Counted from the stretch's first letter, positions 1 through 11,416 are shown. The stretch: 64,000 nucleotides of DNA from Rhodopirellula islandica (GCF_001027925.1 NZ_LECT01000026.1:84017-148016), one strand, 5' to 3'. Translations and numbers: made by a program. The notes: generated by a model from the letters alone, not told the origin.

Positions 1-456
1 TTGCAGCGCTTCGTTGGTCTGGATGCTGGTTTCCAGAGCGGCGTCCAACGCCTGTTCGATCTCAATCCGACGAGTGATGTCTTGGTGGGTCCCGATCATC
101 CGGACCAGTTTTCCATCGCTGTCATGAATGAAGTCGCCGATCGATTCAATCCAGCGATAGCAACCATCGGAATGCCGAAGGCGAAAAACGTTGAAATACG
201 CGGAGGGATTTCCTTCGGTGACCGTCGCGAGCTGGGTGATTGCGCGATCGTAGTCGTCCGGGTGCAGGCGGTCCTTCCAGCTCTGGAGTGACCAGATGAA
301 ATTCGTTGGCAGACCCAGTTGGTGAAGCAACTCCTCTGAGACTTCCACTTCGGACGTCTCTACTTCAAAAACCCAATAGCCGAGCTTCGCGGTTCGGGTC
401 GCAATTCGAAACCGAAGATTCGTTTCGATCAGTTGTTTTTCAATGTCCGTCGTCAT
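1..456 (-). CDS. PAS-domain signalling protein, N-terminal part
   Basis: This frame reads from an ATG at 454-456 to the left edge with no stop (152 codons), so the gene continues outside the window. The translation has a PAS_3-type fold: GYWVFEVETSE early, LHPDDYDRA in the middle, YRWIESIGDFIHD, then the PAC-type ending MIGTHQDITRRIEIEQAL. That ending normally leads into a coiled linker and a histidine kinase, GGDEF or second PAS domain, which lies outside the window. PAS domains sense small ligands, redox state or light for a C-terminal output module. No signal peptide or membrane segment is visible, so a cytosolic sensor is likely. The identity of the output domain is unknown. Confidence 0.8.
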   Translation of the reverse strand, partial: MTTDIEKQLIETNLRFRIATRTAKLGYWVFEVETSEVEVSEELLHQLGLPTNFIWSLQSWKDRLHPDDYDRAITQLATVTEGNPSAYFNVFRLRHSDGCYRWIESIGDFIHDSDGKLVRMIGTHQDITRRIEIEQALDAALETSIQTNEALQ

Positions 457-551
457 GGTTGAAAATGTAGCACAAAGCCGGGGTGAGAGGGGGCTCGGAC
501 GTTCCGTTCTTCGGTTCTGGCGGTGCCCACCGAATCTGCTAATCTGGCGTC

Positions 552-1295
552 ATGAACGCATCCCCCGACGAGCCAGATTTGGCATTTGACATCGACGCCC
601 TCTTTTCGCATCTCGTGGAAGAGCAAGGGGGGGAGTTGTCTGTGCCGATGGATTGGACGTTCACCCTGCGAGGCGCCGAGATCGGGCAGTTGCGATCCAT
701 TGCCGAGACCCTGGATGACTATCTGTGCGAGCTGGAAGAGTCGGTCGAAGAGATCGATGAAAAGGGAAGGTTGTCGCTCGGACGGCCCATGTTGAGTGTG
801 GTCAAGACCGGCGCGTTGGTGCCCAGCGAAGTGAAGAAGATCGCGGACCACATGCAACAGATCGCCGAACGCACCGGGATCGAATACGAAGGCGTGGAAG
901 TGTTCGACGCGATCGATGACGATGAGCTGTTCGATTGGCTGAGTTTGGACGAAGCGGTGTGGCGACTTCGTCATTTCAGTGACAGCGGATTGAATCCCGG
1001 CGAAGAGCTGCCATGGGTGTTTCTGCTGATGGGGGAAACCCTGGAGCAAATGCAAAAGCTGGCGGTCGCCTTGGTCGAAGGTGGTTTCCCAAACAGCCAA
1101 GCCGACGAAGATCCGGACGAAGCCGGCCGATTTGGCGTCTTCGTGTTTCAAGAAGGCAGCAACGATGAAGAACGCTTGGCCGGTGCCCACAATCAAGTCA
1201 TGAAGATTGCGAGGGAACATGGTGCCACGTTGGATGGCATTCAGTTCTTGTCAGAAGAGGACTTCGTGGATGTCACTGTCGATCTGGACGACTGA
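552..1295 (+). CDS. acidic protein with two RraB-like domains
   Basis: This is a 247-residue, very acidic, soluble protein with an ATG start at 552. Both halves resemble the ribonuclease E inhibitor RraB: a strand and helix (FTLRGAEIGQLRSIAET; WVFLLMGETLEQMQKLA), a hydrophobic strand, then a helix ending in an acidic or hydrophobic turn (AERTGIEYEGVEVFD; REHGATLDGIQFLSEED). RraB proteins bind RNase E and modulate mRNA decay, and the E. coli protein has a single such domain of about 140 residues. A tandem arrangement is inferred from these two matching blocks. It stands alone, divergent from the PAS gene, and ends shortly before a strong bidirectional terminator. The family call is moderate; an unrelated acidic fold of the same shape is possible. 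Confidence 0.55.
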   Translation: MNASPDEPDLAFDIDALFSHLVEEQGGELSVPMDWTFTLRGAEIGQLRSIAETLDDYLCELEESVEEIDEKGRLSLGRPMLSVVKTGALVPSEVKKIADHMQQIAERTGIEYEGVEVFDAIDDDELFDWLSLDEAVWRLRHFSDSGLNPGEELPWVFLLMGETLEQMQKLAVALVEGGFPNSQADEDPDEAGRFGVFVFQEGSNDEERLAGAHNQVMKIAREHGATLDGIQFLSEEDFVDVTVDLDD

Positions 1296-1337
1296 TGTCT
1301 GACGCATGGGGTGAGAATTCCGGTTGAATCGGCGCAC

Positions 1338-1371
1338 AAAAAAACGTGCGAGGATTGGAATCCTCGCACGT
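1338..1371 (-). terminator. bidirectional intrinsic terminator
   Basis: A perfect 11-bp stem (1344-1354 with 1361-1371, arm ACGTGCGAGGA) encloses a 6-nt loop. On the minus strand it is followed by seven T residues (1338-1344), which makes a good terminator for the BBP7 gene ending at 1487. On the plus strand it is followed by CTTGTTT and can also serve the gene ending at 1295. The two genes converge here. Confidence 0.85.
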
Positions 1372-1486
1372 CTTGTTTGCTTTCGCCGAGCAGTCTCCGA
1401 CTTGGAACCCCGGACAGTTATCAAACCGGAGTCCACCCGGCAGAACTTACCGCCTATCAGGAACAGTAGTCCCTGCTAAGTTCAGC

Positions 1487-3001
1487 TTAGAAGTCGATGA
1501 CACAGCCCAAGTCGATGCCGTGTGTGTACAAGGAGCTGTCCTTGCGTTCTGACACGGGCTGGGCCAATGCTGCTCCTGGTGGGAACGTGATTCCGTCACC
1601 GTTGTAAACGTTGTTGATGTTGTCGCCTGACAGCAAGACGTCATCCCAGTAGATGAAGCTGTAGCCAACGGACATCGAAACGTTCGGGCGGAACTTGTAG
1701 CCCAATTTCACGTTCGCTTCAGGTGCGAAGGTGAATTTGTCTTCGTCCAGTGCGGTCGTGTTGTAGGTATCGCCCAAGGCAAGCACACCGCCGTCGGTCG
1801 ACGTGGTGGTGACGAAGCCAGCGTCGGTGAAGGTTCGCAAACCTGAGCCGCGATAGATTTGTTCCATGTTGCCCAAGTGAACCTTGGTCAACGCTTTGAA
1901 ACTCCACTTGCCACGGTTGACCATGGTTTCGAAACCAATCTGGCCACCATAGAAACGGTTTTCCGTTTCGATGTTGTCGTACAGAACGGTCGTGTCACCA
2001 ATGTTGCCAGCGATTGCATCGGTGGTCTGGATGCTGGTGCTGTTGACGGTCAACGTGTCGTCGATCCCGAAGTGCGAGAAACCACCGATCAGGTCGGTGC
2101 GGAATCCCGAGCCGCTGAGCATCTTCATGCGGGCATAAGCTTCCGCAGCGTAGATGTCGAGCGAGCTTTCAGCGGAGAACGAGCCCTCGAAGTCGTCATT
2201 GCCGGCGACTCCCGTGCTGGCAATCAGGATGCTGTTGTCCGAGTTGATGTTCGTGTCATAGAACGGACGACCGTATGAGAACGCGTTGCCGTTGACGGTG
2301 CCGCCGGAGCTGGCGTCTTCGCTGCTTTCGCTGAGCCACCAGAAACGGCCGCCGATTCCGAAGTCGTCGTTCAGGTTGCGGCCGAAGTCCAAACGGAATC
2401 CAGCACTCAAGTCGCCGCCGATGGATTCGTCACCACCAAACAGGGTGGTGGTGCCAGCGACATCCAGCTCAGGGTCGGTGCCCGCTGCACTTTGAGTGAT
2501 CAAAGGTGTGGTCGAGCGTGCTTGGGTGAACCACAACAACGCTTCCGCGGTCATCCACACATCGTGCTTTTTCAGCATTTTGCGAACGGGTCGTTGGCGG
2601 CATTCGCCACAGTTGCCGCCGCAAGCCGATCCGCAGCTGCTGGCCATTTCGTAGCTGTTGCCACAATCGCCCGTGCTGCATCCGCCGCCGTTGCTGACGA
2701 TGTAAGAATCGTCCATCATCGGAGACGGGGTTGGAACACCGCTGCCTAGTTGTTGGTCACCCACAAAGGCAACCGGCTGAAGCGATTGTCCTTCGTTGCC
2801 GTAGAAGGAAGCCGCCATGTTGTCGGCGGAATAGTCGACGTCGTCATAAACGATGTCGCCTTCCTCTGCGGACACCGGTGCAGCACCGGTGTAGTATTGA
2901 GTCATGTCCGAGTTGCCTTGATCCGCCGCCGAGGCGGATCCTGCTGACAGCATGGCTGCCAACGCGAGCAACTTCCATTTCGTCGTTTTATTCGTTTCCA
3001 T
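1487..3001 (-). CDS. BBP7-family outer-membrane beta-barrel protein
   Basis: The start is placed at the ATG at 2999-3001, because METNKTTKWKLLALAAML followed by SAGSASA is a good signal peptide; the frame stays open further upstream but without signal character. The mature 480-residue protein has an acidic linker, then a glycine/cysteine-rich patch (GCSTGDCGNS, CGSACGGNCGEC), then DVWMTAEALLWFTQARS and GGDLSAGFRLDFGRNLNDDF, the hallmarks of the planctomycete BBP7 barrels, and alternating amphipathic strands to a C-terminal VIDF. BBP7 proteins are predicted outer-membrane barrels of unknown substrate. The Cys-rich patch may form disulfides in the periplasm. The gene is monocistronic, divergent from the SecA-like gene, and ends before the terminator at 1338-1371. 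Confidence 0.8.
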   Translation of the reverse strand: METNKTTKWKLLALAAMLSAGSASAADQGNSDMTQYYTGAAPVSAEEGDIVYDDVDYSADNMAASFYGNEGQSLQPVAFVGDQQLGSGVPTPSPMMDDSYIVSNGGGCSTGDCGNSYEMASSCGSACGGNCGECRQRPVRKMLKKHDVWMTAEALLWFTQARSTTPLITQSAAGTDPELDVAGTTTLFGGDESIGGDLSAGFRLDFGRNLNDDFGIGGRFWWLSESSEDASSGGTVNGNAFSYGRPFYDTNINSDNSILIASTGVAGNDDFEGSFSAESSLDIYAAEAYARMKMLSGSGFRTDLIGGFSHFGIDDTLTVNSTSIQTTDAIAGNIGDTTVLYDNIETENRFYGGQIGFETMVNRGKWSFKALTKVHLGNMEQIYRGSGLRTFTDAGFVTTTSTDGGVLALGDTYNTTALDEDKFTFAPEANVKLGYKFRPNVSMSVGYSFIYWDDVLLSGDNINNVYNGDGITFPPGAALAQPVSERKDSSLYTHGIDLGCVIDF

Positions 3002-3265
3002 TGGTACTCTCGTGTAGTCCGGGAACACGGGATTCATCTGGTTAACTGTTTCGACCAGAATCAGCGGACCATTCAGAACCAACCCTACCCTTGGAACAGC
3101 CGACGTAGATTGCCTGTTTTGAACCCCAGGCGTGGTACAAGTTCGCTATCTCCCCTGAAAGCCAGATAAAATGGTGTTTCACGGCGATTGGAGGTCGCTC
3201 TGCGTGCGATCTCGTGCGTAAAAATGGTAATTCTTTGCATCGCTTTTCTTCCGTTGGCCCGCTCG

Positions 3266-5374
<2,109 letters not shown>

Positions 5375-5400
5375 TCGCCCGCCGCCGGATAGAAATGGAG

Positions 5401-5700
5401 TGCCGCGATCGCCCCGGATGGGGCCGTCTTCGGTAGCTCGGGGCGGAAGCCCCGAGATCCATGTCGAGAATCGGCCCGTCGCCCCGGAGGCGGCCGTCGT
5501 GGGGTGCGGTGTGGTGCCTCGCTGACGCGTCGGGTTTCCATTTGCACCTTTGGTGCGTTGCCGCGATCGCCCCGGATGGGGCCGTCTTCAGTAGCTCGGG
5601 GCGGAAGCCCCGAGATCCATGGCGAGAATCGGCCGTCGCCCCGGAGGCGGCCGTCGTGGGGTGCGGTGTGGTGCCTCGCTCACGCGTCGGGTTTCCATTT
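5401..5700. repeat. tandem 158-bp intergenic repeat with GC hairpin
   Basis: Two near-identical copies start at 5401 and 5559 (period 158). Each holds CCCCGGATGGGGCCGTCTTC, then the hairpin CTCGGGGC-GGAA-GCCCCGAG, then GGAGGCGGCCGTCGTGGGGT and a conserved ACGCGTCGGGTTTCCATTT end. A related copy lies in inverted orientation at 23637-23768. The 377 bp between the SecA-like stop (5374) and 5752 hold no credible gene; short open frames here come from the repeat. A small GAGCAC hexamer run follows at about 5708-5728. Confidence 0.85.
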
Positions 5701-5751
5701 TTTCTGGTCGCACGAGCACGAGCACGCATGCTCATTCGGTGACAGGCACGG

Positions 5752-6534
5752 TCACGACTCCAAGCGATCTTCTAAACGCTCAATCGAGATCGCTTTGCCG
5801 TCGGCGTCGGCTTCGATGATCGCGCCGCACAGCCGCACGTCTCGCGTGGCGACGTGAAAGTGGCACGGTTCGAAGCTGATCGTCGTGTTGGTCACACGTT
5901 TGATGTCGCGACCGATGATGCTGTCGTAGGGGCCGCTCATTCCCACGTCGCATTGAAATGCGGTTCCGCCGGGCAGCACGCAACTGTCGGCGGTGGGGAC
6001 GTGCGTGTGGGTCCCCAGGACGGCGGTCACGCGGCCATCGAGGTAACGTCCCAAGACCTGTTTGTCACTGGTCGCTTCAGCGTGCACATCCACCAAGATG
6101 CACCGCGGGTTTTCAGCGGCCATTTCCGCGAGTGCGGCATCGACCGCAGCAAATGGGCAGTCGACTGGACGCATGAAGACGCGTCCGAGCAACGAGATCA
6201 CTCCCAATTTTCCGGCGGGGGTTTGCACGACCGTCCAGGACTTTCCCGATGAACTTTCGGGGTAGTTGGCTGGTCGTACGATCCGTTGGCTGGATTGCAG
6301 GATCGGGATGATTTCTTTGCGGCGATACAAGTGATCGCCCATCGTCATCGCGTCCACGCCGGCTTCCAGCAGGCGGCGATACTGACGAGGCATCAGCCCC
6401 GCGCCATCGGCCGCGTTCTCCGCGTTGATGACCACCGCATCCAGGCGGTGTTGCTTGCGGAGTTCCCCGGTCCGCGCGAGCACGCCGGAGTAGCCGGGTT
6501 TGCCGACGACATCGCCGAGAAACAAAAAACGCAC
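5752..6534 (-). CDS. YmdB-family metallophosphoesterase (TIGR00282 type)
   Basis: This 260-residue protein has the whole YmdB pattern: FLFLGDVVGKPG at the N-terminus (metal-binding Asp), VINAENAADGAGL (Asn-Ala-Glu-Asn block), MTMGDHLY, ILVDVHAEATSDK and VLGTHTHVPTAD with metal-binding histidines. Family members are binuclear-metal phosphodiesterases that cleave 2',3'- or 3',5'-cyclic nucleotides and affect RNA turnover and developmental switching in Bacillus. Its length equals the family norm. The gene lies just downstream of the S1-domain gene on the same strand (79 bp gap). Both could act in RNA metabolism, which is only a neighbourhood hint. Confidence 0.9.
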   Translation of the reverse strand: MRFLFLGDVVGKPGYSGVLARTGELRKQHRLDAVVINAENAADGAGLMPRQYRRLLEAGVDAMTMGDHLYRRKEIIPILQSSQRIVRPANYPESSSGKSWTVVQTPAGKLGVISLLGRVFMRPVDCPFAAVDAALAEMAAENPRCILVDVHAEATSDKQVLGRYLDGRVTAVLGTHTHVPTADSCVLPGGTAFQCDVGMSGPYDSIIGRDIKRVTNTTISFEPCHFHVATRDVRLCGAIIEADADGKAISIERLEDRLES

Positions 6535-6613
6535 GCGGAGTCCTTGCGAGGAAGGTCGTTGCCAAAGTGCACGCCAACGAAAATGGCGTGTTGTAAGTGG
6601 CGTGCTTCAGGGC

Positions 6614-8311
6614 TTACCAACGAAGACCAAAACGTTCGCCGCCACTGGGGCGATCGTTGCCGCCTTTGAGTGGTCCGGAATGCGAAGCTTTGACCGCCAA
6701 TTCGCGTGGAGGTTCCATGACTTCGTCTTCCTGCACTGCCCCTTCCACGGCGGGTTTCGCAGTGGCGGCTTTGATCGACAACCCAACTTTTTGGGAATCA
6801 CGATCGAAGCTCATGATTTTCACGTCGACTTCATCGCCAACGTTGACCACGGAGCTGACGCGTGAAACGCGGTGCGTTGCCAATTCGCTGATGTGGCAAA
6901 GCCCCTCGACGCCCGCTGTCAGACGCACGAACGCACCGAACTCGGCGGTCCGGGTGACTTCGCCCTTGTGCACCGATCCGACGGCGAACATGGATTCGGC
7001 TGTGTCCCAGGGGTTCTCGAGCAAATCGCGATAGGTCAGCGACATTTTGCCGGACTGCTTGTCGATCTTGTCGACGCGCACCTTGACGTTCTGGCCTTCT
7101 TCGATGACTTCGCTGGGGTGTTTGATTCGTTCCCAGCTGAGTTTGCTGACGTGAATCAATCCATCGAGTCCGCCGACGTCGACGAACGCACCAAAGTCGC
7201 GAACGCTGCGAACGACACCTTCGAGGATGTCACCGGGTTCGATCTTTTCGAGTTGTTCTTGACGTTTGACTTCGCGTTCTCGTTCCAGAATCGCACGTCG
7301 TGAGAGGACCAGGTTGCCACGGCGAGCGTTGGCTTCGGTGACCAAGCAAACCATTTTCTGGTCGACGAACTCACTGCAGTCTTCGACACGGTATTCCGAG
7401 ATCTGGCTGATCGGCATGAATCCGCGAACGCTGCCGACTTTGCATTCCAAGCCGCCGTTGTTGTGGCCGGTGATGGTGGCTTCGACCACGCTGCCTTCGT
7501 CAATGTCGTCCCAGTCAGAGACCTCAGTCGCTTTGCCAGGCAGGCTGCACGAGTACAGGCCGTCCTCGGAGTTGATGCCGCGAACGATGACTTCGATCGA
7601 TTGACCGGGGACCGGTTCTTCTTCGGTGAATTGCTCGAAAGCGACGGTGCCCTCATCGGGACCGCCGAGACTGACGAACACGTTGTCTTGGTGGGTCTTG
7701 ATCACTTGAGCGTGAACGCGAGCGCCTTCCGAGAGCGGTTCACGTCGATCTGGCAACCCTGCGTTGCCGCCGAGAATGGTGTCCAGGTCGGCTTCCGCCA
7801 GGGTGGCCTCCAGTTCGGCTTGCAGGTCGTCGCTGAGTTCATCACGAACGTTGGGGACCGCGGTTTTCTTGTGTTGCGGAACGTAGGGCTTGTCGCCCTT
7901 CTCGCGATTCTTTCCGCCGGCCAAGCGTGGCAACGGGGCATCTTTGCCGCCCGATTTGCCTTCGCCAGGTTTGCCGCCTCGTTTCCCTTTGTGTTTGACC
8001 TTGCCGCCTTCCAGCTGTTCGGTCGAAACCGCAGCGGGAGAAACGGGTTTGGCAACGCCCAATCCGCGTGCCGCCAAGGGGCCGCCGCCGATTCGGGGCA
8101 GCGGGGCCTTGGATTTCTTGGGGCCGCTCGGTTTGGAAGGGCTCGGTGGAGCCTGTTCCGTTGGAGGTTGCGCCGCCGACTCAGCAGGAGGCAACTCAGC
8201 AGGAGCCGACTCTTGCGAGGCGGGCGTCCCTGGTGCGGAGGCTTCCGGGGTCGGGGCGTCCGAGGATGGGTTCTCGGCCGTTGCGTCGGTGGATGGTTCG
8301 CCGCTGCTCAT
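6614..8311 (-). CDS. ribosomal protein S1-like protein with four S1 domains
   Basis: This 565-residue protein carries four S1 RNA-binding domains at about residues 194-256, 272-340, 360-428 and 445-515; the third is the most canonical (VRSVRDFGAFVDVGGLDG, LIHVSKLSW). In family members, tandem S1 domains bind mRNA on the 30S subunit during initiation. Unlike typical S1 proteins, the first 150 residues are low-complexity: Pro/Ala/Ser/Glu-rich to about 65, then Gly/Lys-rich with PLPRIGGG and PLPRLAGG motifs. The C-terminus is also Gly-rich. This extension may be a disordered RNA-binding tail. A second, six-domain S1 elsewhere in the genome cannot be excluded, so no gene symbol is given. The 5' end faces the divergent gene at 8449. 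Confidence 0.85.
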   Translation of the reverse strand: MSSGEPSTDATAENPSSDAPTPEASAPGTPASQESAPAELPPAESAAQPPTEQAPPSPSKPSGPKKSKAPLPRIGGGPLAARGLGVAKPVSPAAVSTEQLEGGKVKHKGKRGGKPGEGKSGGKDAPLPRLAGGKNREKGDKPYVPQHKKTAVPNVRDELSDDLQAELEATLAEADLDTILGGNAGLPDRREPLSEGARVHAQVIKTHQDNVFVSLGGPDEGTVAFEQFTEEEPVPGQSIEVIVRGINSEDGLYSCSLPGKATEVSDWDDIDEGSVVEATITGHNNGGLECKVGSVRGFMPISQISEYRVEDCSEFVDQKMVCLVTEANARRGNLVLSRRAILEREREVKRQEQLEKIEPGDILEGVVRSVRDFGAFVDVGGLDGLIHVSKLSWERIKHPSEVIEEGQNVKVRVDKIDKQSGKMSLTYRDLLENPWDTAESMFAVGSVHKGEVTRTAEFGAFVRLTAGVEGLCHISELATHRVSRVSSVVNVGDEVDVKIMSFDRDSQKVGLSIKAATAKPAVEGAVQEDEVMEPPRELAVKASHSGPLKGGNDRPSGGERFGLRW

Positions 8312-8448
8312 GGACAGTCAGGGGGGATCTGAGAAAGAGTGGAATGGCAATCGCGCCAGAGGCGTCTCGCAGTCTAGCAATCAGGAGGGCCACTCGGTAG
8401 CCTTCGGTGGATCTGTCCTCGCACAATCCGCCGACAACCTTCGAGACC

Positions 8449-8976
8449 ATGCCTAACTTTGACGATTGCACGTCTTCTTCCGCATCAAATTCGAACGATT
8501 GGCCATCCTGGTTGACCGATTTGGCCCCGACGGTCGCTGAACCCTGGTTCGCGGCGATCCAGGCCGCTGTTTTGCCGGGTTTGGGCGACGGCCCCACCAA
8601 TCGCGAATTGGTGGAGCTTCTGGAGGGTGATTCTGCAAAGTCCTTCACGCCGCTGCAGCGCAGCGGTCTGTGGTTGTTGGCGGGGGACCTGGATCGGTCC
8701 CACTCAATCAGCCAAAACGAAAAATCGCCCGAAGGGAGCTTTTGGCACGGGATCATGCACCGCCGCGAAGGTGATTTTGGCAATGCCAAGTATTGGTTCC
8801 ACCGGGTTGGCCGGCATTCCATTCTGAGCGATTTGTCGGGCAGGTACCCGGAACTGCATTCCGACGCCGATGAATTTGTCGATCGGGTCGCGCACGCGGT
8901 TCGAACGGGCGAACAGGTCGAGGCGTGCCAACAAGTCCAGTGGACCGAGTGGCAATGGCTGATGAACGTCAGCTGA
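8449..8976 (+). CDS. conserved hypothetical protein, Trp/His-rich
   Basis: This soluble protein of about 175 residues is not assigned to a named family. Visible features are a helical middle (PTNRELVELLEG), a conserved-looking core FWHGIMHRREGDFGNAKYWF, and a C-terminal WTEWQWLMNVS. The core resembles a single tetratricopeptide-like helix pair (HRREGDFGNAKYWFHRVG). The ATG at 8449 is preferred to an in-frame GTG at 8407; neither has a clear ribosome-binding site. The gene is divergent from the S1-like gene and convergent with the desaturase gene. No function is proposed. Confidence 0.6.
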   Translation: MPNFDDCTSSSASNSNDWPSWLTDLAPTVAEPWFAAIQAAVLPGLGDGPTNRELVELLEGDSAKSFTPLQRSGLWLLAGDLDRSHSISQNEKSPEGSFWHGIMHRREGDFGNAKYWFHRVGRHSILSDLSGRYPELHSDADEFVDRVAHAVRTGEQVEACQQVQWTEWQWLMNVS

Positions 8977-9267
8977 ACGGATTTTGGCGGCGCGAATTCG
9001 TCGCCATCTTTGCCAACAGGTAGCCGGATTCGCCAAGAATTCGGACGAGCGTCATCCCTGTCGATTGGTGGTCCCTCACCGAGACGAACGCAACCGAAGC
9101 GGCGCCATTTGGCTGGAGAATCAAGACGCCTCGCTTTGTTCCAAAGCATCGGTTGGGGTGCCATGTGAGACATGGCCTACGGCAAACAGCCTGTCGCTCA
9201 GTGGTCTCCACCGAGCGGAGCTTGAGCGTACATCAAACCAGCCTAACCAACCTCGCCAGGCGACGAG

Positions 9268-10323
9268 CTATTTCCCAGCGACTCTGGCTTTGGTGGGACG
9301 CTGGACGTCGGAGATCAGGCCCATCATTTCCCACATCCGGATGACACCCCAGGACATATCAAACTCGTACCACTTGTGACCGTGGCGGGCTGATCGTGGG
9401 GTGGCGTGGTGGTTGTTGTGCCAGCCTTCGCCGTGGCTGATCAAGGCCACCAACCAGTTGTTGGTGCTGTGATCGCGAGTCTCGTAGTTGCGATAGCCAA
9501 ACACGTGACCGAGTGAATTGACCGACCATGTTCCGTGCAGCACGAACACGGTTCGCATCGCCACTCCCCAAACCGTCCAAGAAAGCAGGTAGCGATAAGA
9601 TTCTGCCCAGCTGCCACCGCTGACCAAGTAGCCAACCAGGCCGCCGACCAGCGAAATCATGATCGCGTGAATCAGAAAGACGAAGAACCACCCGTCTTTG
9701 CGTTCCAATTTCAAGTAGAAACGGTCTCGGAGTAGATCGCGAACGTACCGTTCGTAGTGGCTGGTTTTGTCGAGGTTTTTGTGTCGGCAAACGACCCAGC
9801 CCATGTGTCCCCAAAGGAAGTTGACCAGCGGCGAGTGCGGGTCGGGTTGGTGGTCACTGTGTTGATGGTGCATGCGGTGAATGGCAACCCAGCGAGCTGG
9901 GCTGTCTTGGAGATTGCACATCCCAAGAATCGCCAGCGTGTGTTCCATCCACTTCGGACACTTGAAGCCTCGATGGGTCAGCAAGCGGTGATAGCCAATC
10001 GTGATTCCCAGCATTCCAAACAAGAAGTGGCCAGCGATCCCGGCGACGAGACCCGACCACGTGAACAGGTACGAAAACCACATCGGCACGAACGCGGCCA
10101 GGGCGACCAGGTGGACCAGCGACAACACGATCACGTATCGCCACATGATCCGCAGGGGCTCGGTTTCTTCGGGGCGAGGGATCCGCTGGGGGTCGCGACC
10201 GGTTTCGTCGATCGCCATGGCTTCGGTGGGGACGGCTCCGGAACCGAAATCATTGGATTCGTCGCAGACCAGAGTGTCCCGTTTGGCGGATTCAGGTGGT
10301 GCGGGGGCTTCGGAAGTCGACAT
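9268..10323 (-). CDS. acyl-CoA delta-9 type fatty-acid desaturase
   Basis: This 350-residue integral membrane di-iron enzyme shows three histidine boxes: HRLLTHRGF (HxxxxH), HRMHHQHSD (HxxHH) and HNNHHATPRSA (HxxHH). These eight-plus histidines bind the di-iron centre that inserts a cis double bond in a fatty acyl chain using O2 and an electron donor. Four hydrophobic segments flank the boxes (for example YVIVLSLVHLVALAAFVPMW), as in stearoyl-CoA/acyl-lipid desaturases. Length is usual for bacterial members without a cytochrome b5 domain. The ATG at 10321-10323 is chosen over an upstream one at 10359, which would add an uncharacteristic N-terminus. Unsaturated fatty acids would tune membrane fluidity. 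The gene is monocistronic. Confidence 0.9.
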   Translation of the reverse strand: MSTSEAPAPPESAKRDTLVCDESNDFGSGAVPTEAMAIDETGRDPQRIPRPEETEPLRIMWRYVIVLSLVHLVALAAFVPMWFSYLFTWSGLVAGIAGHFLFGMLGITIGYHRLLTHRGFKCPKWMEHTLAILGMCNLQDSPARWVAIHRMHHQHSDHQPDPHSPLVNFLWGHMGWVVCRHKNLDKTSHYERYVRDLLRDRFYLKLERKDGWFFVFLIHAIMISLVGGLVGYLVSGGSWAESYRYLLSWTVWGVAMRTVFVLHGTWSVNSLGHVFGYRNYETRDHSTNNWLVALISHGEGWHNNHHATPRSARHGHKWYEFDMSWGVIRMWEMMGLISDVQRPTKARVAGK

Positions 10324-10569
10324 CGTCAAAACCAGGGTGAATTGGAATTCATGGCCCAAAGGGAATTGAAATCCGCGGGTTGGGCGACTGTTTGGGACCC
10401 ATGCTAGCTAGCTTTGGAACCGCTCGGGAGGGTGATTGGCAACAAATCCCGCGCAACCAGCCCATGCGCCCAAAAAAAGTGCCTGTTTTCGATCCCGCTC
10501 ACTTAAAACGCGAGTCGAATGGCACGTGAAAACAGGATTCGCATTTCAGGGGGGGTGAGGGGGCTTGCA

Positions 10570-10898
10570 CTGGGCTGTCAAAAGGCTGGTATTGACACCG
10601 CTTTGGACTGCGCAGGTTTTGTTCCTCGACTTCGCCCCAACGGGGAAGTCCTATGCCAGCCCAGGGCAACGCCCTGGGTTATGGCGGGACCAAGATTACA
10701 AAGCCCCAACGGGGGCGGTCCTAGCGGGTTTTGGGGAGTTTTTCTTAGGGTCGCCCCGTTGGGGCTTGTGTCGGAATCTCCGTCACGAAACCCCAGGCGA
10801 TGCCTGGGGCTATCTTAGATCTGCCCCGTTGGGGCGTAGGACAGAACAAAGATCAACGTCGCATTTTCCGTGTCAATGCCAACCTTTTGACAGCCCAG
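10570..10898. mobile_element. MITE-like element with 29-bp terminal inverted repeats
   Basis: The left end 10570-10598 and right end 10870-10898 are inverted repeats of 29 bp (core CTGTCAAAAGG...ATTGACAC, about two mismatches). Inside are CCCAGGGC-AAC-GCCCTGGG hairpins and several CCCCAACGGGG / CCCCGTTGGGG palindromes. The same ends and flanking interior recur at 63835-64000, where the central part (about 140 bp) is missing. No transposase is encoded, so it is either a non-autonomous transposon relic or a complex REP-type element. The region 10324-10569 upstream has no other feature I recognise. Confidence 0.7.
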
Positions 10899-10972
10899 GC
10901 TTGCCCTGGGCTGTTCAATCTTTGGGGTTGCAGCGTTTCTGGTGTGCGCAAGTTTCTGTCTCGCATCAACAA

Positions 10973-11160
10973 GTCACCTCTCCCTCAGCTTTGCTGGGGG
11001 AGAGGTCGAACAGGACGATGGAGGCCCTGTTCGGGTGAGGGGGCGATTCACAGCAAACCGGCTTTTGGACCTCGTTTCACACATCGCGTGCCGCCTCACC
11101 CGGATCTCGCTGAACGCTCGCTCCGACCTCTCCCCCAACTTCGTCGGGGGAGAGGTAACA
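10973..11160. repeat. inverted repeat of CTCTCCC...GGGAGAGG type
   Basis: Two copies of a hairpin, CACCTCTCCCTCAGCTTTGC...GGGGGAGAGGTC at about 10975-11011 and GACCTCTCCCCCAACTTC...GGGGGAGAGGTA at about 11125-11159, flank GTTCGGGTGAGG and CCGCCTCACCCGG. Together they form a larger palindrome with the sequence in between as loop. Sequences of this form are frequent intergenic repeats in planctomycetes. The 11160-11340 stretch next to it holds nothing recognisable. Confidence 0.65.
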
Positions 11161-11336
11161 GGCAAGAAACTGTCCACGAAAACGCTGTGTCAACACGAGT
11201 TTTTGAACAGCTCAGGCTTGCCCTGTCCTGCCAGCGACATTGCCACTGGAGGCCAACCGACGTTGTGGCTCACGAATTCTGGCGATTGGCTCGCTTTCGC
11301 AGCGGGCAGCTCACGATCCGTCAGGCTGTCACGGAA

Positions 11337-11375
11337 CGCAAAAAGGCGACGCATCCATTGAAATGCATCGCCTTT
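11337..11375 (-). terminator. intrinsic terminator of the small basic protein gene
   Basis: Arms 11342-11354 (AAAGGCGACGCAT) and 11363-11375 (ATGCATCGCCTTT) pair with one mismatch around an 8-nt loop. Reading on the minus strand, the stem runs into CTTTTTGCG. It lies 42 nt downstream of the stop of the 11417-11635 gene. Confidence 0.75.
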
Positions 11376-11416
11376 GCTTGATTTTGCTGGGAAGGAGCCA
11401 GAAGCTCCCGCCTCGA

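Noticed and set aside
1..291. Plus-strand open frame at the left edge
   Set aside because: The minus-strand frame encodes a clear PAS/PAC domain; the plus frame is its shadow.
10519..11381. Plus-strand open frames in the repeat region
   Set aside because: They run through palindromic repeat elements, and the same peptides would appear at every genomic copy.
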